Shown: piece by piece, positions 12,972-22,830 of the stretch
How positions within the stretch are numbered: the first letter of the stretch is position 1
How the letters are laid out: each line of letters opens with the position of its first letter
Assembly: GCA_036320915.1 (NCBI GenBank)
Contig: JAXBDG010000006.1
Location: forward strand, 1,798,001 to 1,862,000
Direction of reading: 5' to 3'
DNA length: 64,000 bases
From: Linnemannia elongata
Lineage: Eukaryota > Mortierellomycota > Mortierellomycetes > Mortierellales > Mortierellaceae
Position numbers and translations under genes: made by a program
The notes under the pieces: generated by a model
The model's input: the letters and a program-made list of their open reading frames with translations, nothing else
Databases searched by the model: none
What the model was told of the DNA's origin: nothing

Positions 12972-13098
12972 CTGCCTTCCCCTGGCCATTTCGGATTCTT
13001 TGTCAATCCTCCACAGAGCATTCGCCAACTATACCCTTGCCCTCCCCCACCCCTCGCCCTCCTCCCCGGCTTTCACTCTCCTGACCACATCCGCCACC

Positions 13099-15558
13099 AT
13101 GACTACCCACACCGAGAAGGAAGATCACTTTCCTTCGGAAAAAAATGAATTTGAGCTCAACGAAAAGGGCCTTCAAGCCGACGGCGACGTCGACCTCAAG
13201 GAGGAGCAGGAGAACTCGCCCATCGAGGCCGTTGCTGCTTGTGAGTATTTTTTTTTGGCAGTTTTCTTTGGATACACCATCACAATACCGTCTGTCCTCA
13301 ACAGCTTCCTCATTGCAGAGGCTAACGTGACTTTTCTCTCGTCTTCTTTTCCATCATTCTTCTTCATAGCCGTTCCCATCACCGATGACCCCACTCTCCC
13401 CGTCGTCACCTTCCGCTTCTGGATCCTTTCCTTCATCTTCACTGCCTTGGGTGCTGTTATTCAGCAGTACTACTTCTTCCGTACCGTCTCTGGAAATTAC
13501 TCCATCTTCTTCGTCAACTTGGTCACCTTCTCCCTCGGAAAGGGTATGGCCCGCATCCTGCCCAGCAACAAACTCACCATCGGTGGCTACTCCATGTCCC
13601 TCAATCCCGGTCCCTTCAACATTAAGGAGCATGCCATGATCGGAATTGCTGTCTCGTCCGGTGCCGGTGCCGCCTACGCCATCGATATCTTGTCCGCAAC
13701 CGACATCTTCCTCGACTACCGCATTAACGCCTTTGGTTCGTTGGTCATGATTATCACCACCCAGTGTGTTGGTTACGGTATGGCCGGCATGCTCCGCAAG
13801 TACCTCGTCTACCCCGCCGAGATGGTTTGGTGGTCCAACTTGGTTCAAGTTGTCTTCTACAACACCATGCACAACACCGATGACTTCAAGCGTATCCGCC
13901 TTGTCCGCGGCTGGTCCCGCATGAAGTTCTTCTGGATTGTCGCCACCTGCTGCTTCTTCTACCAGCTTTTGCCCCAGTGGATCGCCCCCATCCTGGTTTA
14001 TTTCGATTGGGTGTGCTGGATTCGTCCCTTTGACAAGAACTTCTGGGCTCTGTTCGGCTCCACCTCCGGTTCCGCCGGTATCTTGTCGCTTTCTTTCGAT
14101 TGGTCTTCCATTGGTGGCGCCACCATGTACTTGCCTCTCGCTGCCCAGCTTTCCTCGCTCGGTGGTATGATTCTCAACTACTGGATCATTGTCCCCATCA
14201 TGTGGATGAACAACATCTTGGGCACCAAGACCATGGGCCGCCCTCTGTCGTCCAAGCTGTACTACGAGGACGGAAAGATCTTCAAGATCAACGGTGTCCT
14301 GAAGGATGATTACTCGGTCGACTGGGACAAGTACAATGCCGGCAAGGAGGCCAACATGGCGCCTTTGTACGCTCTTGGATTCATGACCTCCTTCATTGCT
14401 TTGGCCGGATGCTGCTCCCATGTTGCCTTCTTCCATGGTGCTGAGCTCTGGGCCAGCTGGAAGCGCGTTGTCGGTGCCGATGATGAGGATATCCACACCA
14501 AGATGATGAAAGTCTACCCCGAGGTTCCCCAGTATTGGTACGCCATCTTCTACGTCGTCATGGCCGGTCTTGCCTGTGCTGTCTGCGAGATCTACAACAC
14601 CCAGCTACCTTGGTGGGCTCTTCTCCTCTCGCTCTTTGTCGGTTGGGTCTTGACTCTCCCCATCGGTGTGATGAACGCCGTTACAGGTTACGGTCCAGGT
14701 CTTAACGTCATCACAGAGTTGATCTGCGGTTACATCCTCCCCGGAAAGCCCATCGCCAACATGACCTTCAAGTGCTACGGTTACATGGCCATGTACCAGT
14801 GCAACTTCCTTCTCTCGGATCTCAAGCTCGGTCACTACATGAAGATTCCCCCACGCTCCATGTTTGTCGGCCAGCTCTGGGGAACTCTCGTCGGCTCCGT
14901 CTTCAACTACCTCACCATGATCCTTATCATCAACTCCCACCGTGAGTATCTCAAGGGTGACCCTAAGACTGCCGATCCCAACGGTCTCTGGACCGGAAAC
15001 CGTGTTCAGATCTTCTGGGGTTCCGGTTTGATCTACGGTGCTCTCGGTCCCGCCAAGATGTTCGCTTTCGATGGCAAGTACTGGTTCGTCTACATCGGTT
15101 TCTTGATCGGCTTCATCGCCCCCGCCATCCAGTGGATCCTCTCTAAGAAGTTCCCCCAGTTCGGCTGGTCCAAGATCAACGTTGCCATTATCGCCGGAGG
15201 CATGGGCGCCTTCCCCAATGGTTACGCCGTCGGTGTCGTCTCATCCTTGATCTGTGCCCTCGTCTTCCAGGGCTACCTCCGCCGCTTCCACAAGAACTGG
15301 TGGTCAAAGTACGTTTTCATCCTCTCCGCTGCTCTCGACACTGGCGCAGCCTTTACGGGTCTCTTGATCTTCCTCTTCTTAGGAGGCGGTCTCGATCCCA
15401 AGATCGCAGTCAACATTCCCAGCTGGTGGGGCAACTACAGAACCGGCAACGAGACCTTGGCCGAGGAGTTTGGTTCCAACTACCCTTACATCGATGTCAA
15501 CCGCTGCGGTGCTGCTGACCCTAGCATGTGGGAGGAGGGTTCCCTTCTCAAGCACTAG
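13099..15558 (+). CDS. OPT-family oligopeptide transporter 3
   Basis: The third OPT paralogue, a predicted peptide/proton importer of the plasma membrane. The exons are 13099-13240 and 13370-15558, giving 776 residues. I chose the ATG in context gccaccatg; it opens MTTHTEKEDHF and an acidic cytosolic tail. NPGPFNIKEH lies near residue 126 and KIPPR near residue 539. Only the first, phase-1 intron is kept. It is 129 nt, a multiple of three with no stop codon, so an unspliced transcript would remain open and gain 43 residues. The codons are strongly C-ending, more so than in OPT1 and OPT2, which suggests the most highly expressed copy. The tail (WWGNYRTGNET, then NRCGAADPSMWEEG) differs from both others. 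It is convergent with MRD1. Confidence 0.96.
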   Translation: MTTHTEKEDHFPSEKNEFELNEKGLQADGDVDLKEEQENSPIEAVAACEYFFLAVFFGYTITIPSVLNSFLIAEANVTFLSSSFPSFFFIAVPITDDPTLPVVTFRFWILSFIFTALGAVIQQYYFFRTVSGNYSIFFVNLVTFSLGKGMARILPSNKLTIGGYSMSLNPGPFNIKEHAMIGIAVSSGAGAAYAIDILSATDIFLDYRINAFGSLVMIITTQCVGYGMAGMLRKYLVYPAEMVWWSNLVQVVFYNTMHNTDDFKRIRLVRGWSRMKFFWIVATCCFFYQLLPQWIAPILVYFDWVCWIRPFDKNFWALFGSTSGSAGILSLSFDWSSIGGATMYLPLAAQLSSLGGMILNYWIIVPIMWMNNILGTKTMGRPLSSKLYYEDGKIFKINGVLKDDYSVDWDKYNAGKEANMAPLYALGFMTSFIALAGCCSHVAFFHGAELWASWKRVVGADDEDIHTKMMKVYPEVPQYWYAIFYVVMAGLACAVCEIYNTQLPWWALLLSLFVGWVLTLPIGVMNAVTGYGPGLNVITELICGYILPGKPIANMTFKCYGYMAMYQCNFLLSDLKLGHYMKIPPRSMFVGQLWGTLVGSVFNYLTMILIINSHREYLKGDPKTADPNGLWTGNRVQIFWGSGLIYGALGPAKMFAFDGKYWFVYIGFLIGFIAPAIQWILSKKFPQFGWSKINVAIIAGGMGAFPNGYAVGVVSSLICALVFQGYLRRFHKNWWSKYVFILSAALDTGAAFTGLLIFLFLGGGLDPKIAVNIPSWWGNYRTGNETLAEEFGSNYPYIDVNRCGAADPSMWEEGSLLKH

Positions 15559-16063
15559 TTTAATAGTTTCTTAATTTGTAAATACAACCATTATCTTCAT
15601 TGCATATTTGCTTTTTTCATTTGTTGTGGGAGGCATGAGGATAAACACTTGAAAGGTAAGGAGACTGGGCCGCATTTCTTAATCGTTTAAGAGAGGAGAG
15701 AAACAAGGGAGACCGCTTTTTGCTTACTCCTGTCGCTGATTTTCTTTCTGTGATTCAGTAATTCAGGCACGTAGACCAGTTTTGATTCAAACACATACTC
15801 CTAATCAGTCAATTACTGATCATTTCGGGTAGCGCAAACATGTGTACCTTTTTTTGTGAACTCTCTCGCAAGTCCTTGTGCCCATGGAAGGGCGAACCAC
15901 GAAAAATAGTCGTATGGGTGCGCATATGCGTGTTTTTTTTATGCGAGTGAGAAAAGGGTGTAGTGGAATGCTAAAATAATAATACATGTATGTGATCTTT
16001 TTCTAAGTGAGTTAGGGGGTGAGGAAAGGGGACCAATACTGGTTGTTTCGATTGGCAGGTCGT
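15559..16063. other. Convergent 3' interval between OPT3 and MRD1
   Basis: About 500 nt holding the 3' untranslated regions of two convergent genes. No gene or clear signal stands out. Confidence 0.5.
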
Positions 16064-19000
16064 TCAATCGTCCTCCATCATCATATCGTCGTCGTCGCCG
16101 TCGAGGTCAATCTTCCTACGCTTTCCACTGCCGTGACCATCGTCCTTCCGGAATTGACGACCAGTCTTCTCACGCAAGACATCCAAATTTGAATCCTCCT
16201 CGGCCCACTCGACAACCAAGTGACGACCCAACAAATGTGTGCTTGCAACGTTCTCGTACACGTTCTTGGCCTCTTGCTTGGTCATAAAGTCCAAGAAGGC
16301 AAAACCACGGTGGCCTCCCGACATCTTCTTGGGAATACGAACAGACTTGAGCTGGCCAAAAGAACTAGAGTGTTTAGAATAGAGCATGATTAAAAGTTAG
16401 TACAAAAGGAAAAAAAAAACGACAATTTTGCCACCAAAATTGCGCACTGTAAATAAAAGCAATCCGTACCTGAACAAGCCCTGGATATCTTTCTTGGTGG
16501 CCTCGAAGGGAATGTTGCGGATGAGGAGCTTGGTGCCATGGTCCTTGGGTGCAACACGGCTCTTCTTGCTGTCGCTCTTGGAAGCCGAGCGATCTGAGAA
16601 CTTGATCTCGAGTTTGCTTCCGTCCAGAATAAATCCGTTCATAGCCTTCATTGCCGTCATGGCCTTTTCCTTTGACACAAACTCGGCGAAACCGAAACCC
16701 ATGCTCAACGTCTTGCCGGGATTCTTGGGATCGGGCTTGTAGCGAATCAAAGTCGACTTGATACCATCGACACTGGCGAACGCCTTTCTGAGACCCTCGT
16801 CTGTTGTCTTGAAGTTGATGTTCTTGATGAACAAGGTCGCGCCCTCAAGGTTGTCGGCATCCTGAGAACCCTCTGCTGTGGTGGTGGCGTCCATAAGCTG
16901 GGTCGATGTGATCTTCTTTGAAAGAGCCTCGTCAACCTCATCTGCTGCCTTCTTCTCAGCCTTCTTGTTCTTCATCTCGGGATCGTACTTGGTCGAGAAC
17001 ACTCCAACGGGTGCCTTCTCCAGGTACAAAATGGTATCCTTGAAACGACGGTAAGCCAAGTGAGAGAACGCAGATCTGGCTTCACTGGGCTGCAAAAACT
17101 CGACGATGGCGATAGTCTTGGCTGGGGGCATCAAGACACGTCCGAGATCTCCATGAGAGCCAAAGAGATCCTGAAGTTCCTGCTCGGTGGTATTGAAGGG
17201 AATGTTCTTGACCAAGATGACCGTGTCGCTGCGCTCCTTCTTGCCAAAGGAGTCGACATTGATGCCCTCCTCCTCCAAGAACTTTTTTGTCTCCATGATA
17301 ATCTGGGTCTCTGCCACGGCAAGTCGCACTCCCATGTTGTCGGCGTCAGGGTTCAAAATATCGGCCTTGGAGACGTTGAGACGGTCTGCGATAGATGCTG
17401 CGATAGCATCCGACTATGTTGGAAGTGCAATGGAGAGTAGTCATCAGTATCCTCGAACAGTCAAATTCAAAAGAGCACCCACAGGCTGTTATGGTAATAG
17501 GACCTACGTTCATGTAAAGACTGTTCCAGTTAAAGTCCATTCCACTCTGACCCTTCTTCTTCAACTCGCGCTGCTTCTTGATCGACAGAGGGCGACCACC
17601 AGGTCCGAGAGGGTTGTCCTCATCCTCCTTTGGCTGTGGCTTCTCCTTGGAAGCGAGAATATGCAGCAGACGACCCATAAAAAACTTCTTGTCCAGTGCT
17701 GAAAAGGCCTTAATGGCGTGTTCTGGCAAGAGGTAGAGAACGTAAGCATAACCCTTGGGCTTTTTGGTGTCCTTGGAAATGGGCATGTGGACTTCGGACA
17801 AGGGGCCGAACTTTTCGAACAGTTTCCGGAGATCGTCCTCTGTGCAGGTATATGGCAAGTTTCGGACAAAGAGGCGTCCAGTATCGGCAATCAAGTTCTT
17901 GGTGGTCTCTTCCTCCTCTTCAGCAGAGATAATGACAGGTCTGTTTGGTGGTTCCTGGGCAATCTTGGGGACAGGTGCAGGTGCCACCTCTGCATCTGAC
18001 TTTTCGCCTTCTTTCTCGTCTCCGGACTTGTCCTATGTGCGCGTAGATAAAATGACAAAAATATTAGGAACCGGAGGGTTTTCCGCGAGTTGTAATGTCG
18101 TCCAAAAGCCTGAGAAGAACTAGGTAATACCTTCTCATCTGCGGCTGATGCGGCATCAGCGGGCTTGGCCATTCGAGACTTGAGCCAATCCAAATCCGAA
18201 ACTCCGGAATCGTTGACAAGGTTGTCCTCCTTAGGGGCCTCGGACATCTCAATATCACCGCTCTCCTCCTCCTTGCTATCAGCTTTCACGACTGGCAAGT
18301 TGTCGTAGAGTTCGTCATCCGAGTCCTCGAATGTAATCTTTGTCTGCGTCACCATCATTCCTTCTCCACCAGGCTTCCTGTTCTTCAGCGCCACGACCTG
18401 AGCCCTGGCCTTTGTCCTGTTGTTCTCCCGTCCATGTCCAACCTTCTCGGTGTTTAGCTCCACAGCATCATCGTTCGCCCAGGTCTTGGTAGTGGCTCTA
18501 GGCTGCATCACCTCCAGATACTCTCTCAGCTTGGGGTCATTCTCGGCCTGGTATAGTTTGGCGAGATGCTCCTTCTTCCTCTTCATCTCTGCGTCAGCCT
18601 CGTTCTCATGTCTGGTTTTCAATGCTGCTTCGGCGACCTCCCGCTTCTGACGCTCAATGCCCATTTTCCGTGCATGTGCCGATGTACCGATAGTGTGTTG
18701 ACTCCAGGCTCTTGGCAACGAATCATCGCCAATCTATTAAATTTATCGATTTACCACATGTTATTTAATGCCTGGCGCAACTATGGGCATATTACGAAGC
18801 TTCACAACACGACACTGGCTGCAATTTCCTCATATGTACCTCTTTGGCCTTCTCAACAATGATCTTGGACGTATCAATGAAGGTGTTGTTGAAATGCGCC
18901 AGCGCAGCTTTGGCATCCTTATCAGTCTTGTATCCGATGAATCCAAAACGTCTAGAGTTACCGAACCTGTTATGACATACCAACGGAGAGAGAACATTCG

Positions 19001-19325
19001 TGTCAAAAACATATTCATTGTTCGAGACAAGGTATGCATAAGCACAATTCGGTTCGTGCAAGATAGTCAACGTACGAGCTTTTCATGAGCTTGGCATCAG
19101 TGACCTCTCCGACAGAGCTAAAGTGCTCACGGAACCGCTCGTCCGTGAGGTGCTTGGGAAGGTTCTTGATAATTAACCTCGACCTGAGGGTGTTCGGAAA
19201 GAAGAGAAAAGAAAATCGTTGAGCAAAGTAAGTCGGGATATTCCAATTAAGTATCCTATCGCTAATGGAAAGTGCAGTGGGAGATATATTCCTTTGTGCC
19301 TGGTAAGGGGTGTATGTCTTTACAT
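16064..19325 (-). CDS. MRD1: Mrd1/RBM19, multiple-RRM rRNA-processing factor
   Basis: A nucleolar RNA-binding protein needed to cleave pre-rRNA for the 18S rRNA; it binds the pre-rRNA and U3 snoRNA region. The exons on the minus strand are 19325-19324, 19183-19076, 18966-18840, 18733-18131, 18032-17508, 17413-16470 and 16364-16064, giving 869 residues (the yeast protein is similar in size). Five RRMs follow in order: [17 protein letters not shown] (residue 2 on), [53 protein letters not shown] and [17 protein letters not shown]. The linker [13 protein letters not shown] after RRM1 is typical. The tail is acidic ([12 protein letters not shown]). The ATG itself is inferred to be split: AT, then a 140-nt intron, then G before the serine codon. 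That start is the least certain part; all other junctions keep phase with GT-AG ends. Confidence 0.93.
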
Positions 19326-19602
19326 TGTGCTCTGATGTGTGATGAAGGGGATGTGAGAAGAACTTGAGGTCGAATGGCAAAGTAAACTGTCTTTTGGGCG
19401 TTCAGGGTCGAAGCTCCAAGAAAAAAAAAAAAAGAAAAAAAAGTGGCTTGGCTGTATTTATTGTGACGGGCTTTTCACACCCACCAAGGTTGCCACCAAT
19501 TGACCAGCACAGTAGTATTATTGTTAAAGGTATTGTTCATAGTTATAGTCTCTGAACTAGACTTGCTCTCTGAGGACTCGCCTCACCTCCTACTTGGTGA
19601 CG

Positions 19603-22309
19603 CTAAATATCCTGGACATAGTTGCCTACAAAGAAGAAAATATGAATATACCGCATGTTAAAGCAAATCCTATAAAGATAGGCTCATTGCCGAGAGAACA
19701 CATTATACAAACACAAGCGCTAGGCTCACCTGGGAAGACTCCTTGCCTGCCATTCAACTTTCCGGTCCACCAGTCTTCAGTGCTTGCAGTCCTCTCTACA
19801 ATCTCAATTCGGTCGTCCTTTTTGAAGCTCAAGTCGCCATCCTGCTGAGCGTCATAGTCGTACAATGCCACCACCATCTTGACACCCAAACGCTTGGGAA
19901 CTGGCGGTGGTGGAGGCTTCTTGTTGGCAAGAGCTGTCTTTCCATGTTGGTATGCTGCGGATGCCGCTGTTGCAGCCACGGCTCCGGCGATGCCTGTGCT
20001 GAATGGGCTGAGATGGACATGAACATTGGGTCCGCCGCGAGCTGCTGGAGCTGCTGCTGGAGCCGCGGCCGCTGGAGGAATCGCCTGGGGTGACGAGTAG
20101 GCGGGTGGTGGTGATGCTTCCTGGTTCGCCCGTGCTGTTTGCCATGGCTTTGGGGCGGCGGCAGTCTGCCAAGGCTTGGCTGCAGCAACAGGAGGAGGCG
20201 ATGCTCCGTGTCCAGTTCCAGCTGCCTGCCATGGTTTAGGTGCAACTGGAGGCGAGGCTGATGCGGCTGCCAAACCCCCAGCCTGCTGCTGCCATGGCTT
20301 GGGCGCAGCTGTGGCGCTCTGCCAAGGCTTGGTGGCAGGTGGTGCTGGAGGTGAGTGATTTCCTGCTCCTCCAACCGCCGGTGATCCATATTGTCTGGGT
20401 GTCCCTGGAGCACTTCCATTAGGGCTGGTATCTTGACCAGGGCGTCCATACTTGCTTTGATAGGCTGATATCACAAGAAAAAGCAGGCTTCATGGTTAGG
20501 GTCGGAGTTTCATGCAGACTGTCATTCAAGTTTTAGAGCAATTGATTGAGACGAGGAGAGAGATTCCTTACGAGTTGCCACGGCACGCTTAGTGATAATT
20601 TCGACAGACTCGAGAGTAGGGGTGATGTCGTCCTTGCGTGCTTGGTATCCCTGGAGAACATCCATCGTCAAGTCGTAGTAGCCGCTCTTGGACAAGGGGT
20701 CGATACGATCCAGTAGAATGTTGTAGATGCGAAGCTGCAGGTAGAAAAAGGAGTGGAAAATAGGCTCCATCAATTGAGTCCTGAGCCAGAAGTAACCAGG
20801 TAGCTCCTCCTTCAGTAAGTTGTTCAAGCCCTCGTAATCAGCGGTCGCCACTTCCAGCTGAGACTCCAACTATATATAGTAAAGAAATCAGCGCAAAGTT
20901 AGAATGATGAAGACAACTCTCAAACGATACAGGTACGGGAGGACGGCCCTTGTCTCTCCTGCAGCTGCGCCAGACTCGTACCTTGAAAATCTCCTTCTCG
21001 TCGCTGAGCTTTCTGTCCTTCTTGTCCTGCAGCTTCTTCAAAGAGATCCTGTAACGGTCGTAATCCAGCAGCTTGTGATCGCGTTTGGTGATGGTCTTGC
21101 GGATCATCTTCATAAGTGTCTGCATTTCCGTCAAGGGTCGAACGACCGTCGCCTCCAGCGTGTCCTAAAGTTTGAAAGAGTGGTAAATGAAATAAAACAA
21201 CAGCCGACCGGGCGGAGAATTAGATAGGCCGACTCACTTTTGAGTTACAGGAACGCTGACACCTATTCGATCGATGTTCCATTTTTTCTTTCGTTTGCGC
21301 AGAGAACAACCATGAAAACATAATGGCGCCGCTACAGGGAGAACAAGAAAATACTTGAAAAGAAAGAAAGAATGAAGACCGTACCACTTCGGGAAGGAGA
21401 AGATCTCGAATTTCTCTCATTACAGCCTGGAAGTCATCGACAGCCTGAACAGATTCGGGGGCAGTCTGGACACGACGAGGAGTCACTTCGCCGCTGGGAA
21501 CTCCAAGGGAAGGGTCATAAATCTCTGCAAGGATGATACCGAACTCGGCTTGGTGGTTCAGGAGGGCTATGAGAGTGGACGAAAGCGAAAAAAAGATCGG
21601 TCAGCCATGCCATACCATATCGTCAGCCTATCCAAATATAATTGAGGTCTCGGGCATGTAGACATCTAACCGTTACGGTCCCTTGTAGGTTCTCTTACCA
21701 GTGACACTATCGCGATATTTGCAGACCTCGGAGAGCAGCAAGGTTGTCGACTTTTCGGAAGCAGTAAAGTTGTTATTCATGTCCTTGAACTCATGGTCGG
21801 TTGTAGCTATTCAGGGCCAATAAGAAAAGAGCGAGCGTGCAGGAAAATGTGAGGGCTGAGCGTTTCTGGTCAAGTGGAAGCAAGGAGTGGGAGAGTTGAG
21901 TAGAGAGAGAATGGTGGTGTATTTGTGTATGAGGTGAGAGGGAAGGTAATTGGTTGTTATTCTGGTGGGTAAGGAGGGATCATAGGGGAAGGTGGAAAAA
22001 CGAAAGAGCGAAAGCAGACTAGGTGGGGGAGCATTATACCATCGCGAATTCCGGTTTTTGTGCCCAAGGTGTGGGGCAGACGAGAGACCGCCTTGGTAAG
22101 TCCCTTCCTGGTAAACAAAGATACAAGAAGAACGGTTGAAGAGTGAGTTTGGTTACTGTTGAGAGAAAATATCGAGATGGCGTGCGTTGCTGTTGGTATT
22201 GTCAACCGTTGGATGGGGGCGTCCTTTATTCCTTGGCAGACGCTACTACATCGTGGCGTGTCTGTGAGTTATGTTGTAGGGCGAATTGGATTGGCTCTTA
22301 CCAACTCAT
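19603..22309 (-). CDS. RVS167: Amphiphysin/BIN1-type BAR-SH3 protein (Rvs167/Hob1-like)
   Basis: A membrane-curving adaptor that acts at cortical actin patches during endocytic vesicle scission. The exons on the minus strand are 22309-22302, 22107-22040, 21806-21699, 21566-21385, 21164-20982, 20869-20572, 20464-19730 and 19625-19603, giving 534 residues. The N-terminus MSWKGLTKAVSR is the amphipathic start typical of N-BAR proteins and rests on an 8-nt first coding exon. The BAR core runs to about residue 280 and includes KRDHKLLDYDRYR and LPGYFWLRTQL. A linker rich in Pro, Ala and Gln follows, with five KPWQ repeats. The SH3 domain (ALYDYDAQQDGDLSF, EDWWTGKLNGRQGVFPGNYV) ends at the stop. 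All phases close. It is divergent from the peroxiredoxin gene and lies tandem upstream of MRD1. Confidence 0.92.
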
Positions 22310-22830
22310 GTGTAGGTGGTTGCTGTTGTTGACGTTGTTGTTGTTGAGGTGAGAGAAGGATTAACGGAGGGTGGATGGTGAGATGGGGTTCCTGGAAGTA
22401 AGGAACGTGTGTGAGAGTATAAGGGTGTAAGAGTGGTAGCAGTGGAGGCGGTGATGTGGAATAAAAAAGAGAAGAGCGAAGGAGGAGTCCAAGAACCAAA
22501 TAATAATAGCAGCACCACAGCCGTGCGTGCCGTCATTGACATACAAAAGAAGCAGCCTCCTGCCCAGTCAGTCCAGACAGGCGAACTGACAGCGGCGGCT
22601 CTCATACTCCTCCTTTGCGTTCCTTTTCTCTGCCCTCTTTCCTCTTTCCCCCCCCCCCCCCCTGGCGACCGTCATCGCAAGATTTTGTCGTTTGCAGACG
22701 TGACTGTTCCCACAGACATGATCGAAGAGGTGGGCCCTAATTGTTTGCCGTCGTCTCTTTCTCTCTTCTTTTTTCTTTCTTCAACTCTCCACACACACTC
22801 CTCACTAAGCAACAACCCCATACTAACAAA
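22310..22830. promoter_or_regulatory. Shared divergent promoter region, BAR gene and peroxiredoxin
   Basis: About 520 nt separate the two start codons of divergently transcribed genes. The stretch holds a GTT/AAC trinucleotide-rich patch near 22320-22350 and a run of C at 22650-22663. No coding potential is visible. Joint regulation is possible but not shown. Confidence 0.5.

Larger units (their letters stand above)
9414..13098. other. Gene-free interval between OPT2 and OPT3
   Basis: About 3.7 kb with no supportable gene on either strand. Open frames are short, low in complexity and lack domains. The stretch holds a 41-nt T run, a heptamer-like tandem repeat near 10739-10785, a GA microsatellite near 12350-12376 and several A-rich patches. 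OPT3 promoter sequence occupies the right end. Confidence 0.55.

Noticed and set aside
13354..14496. Open frame of 380 codons on the minus strand across OPT3
   Set aside because: It is antisense to conserved OPT coding sequence and arises from strong C-ending codon use, which removes stops on the opposite strand. The product has no domain.
17987..18131. Read-through of MRD1 exon 4 into open intron sequence
   Set aside because: The GTATTA donor at 18130 and acceptor before 18032 restore the RRM-containing frame; the read-through product loses RRM2 to RRM5.
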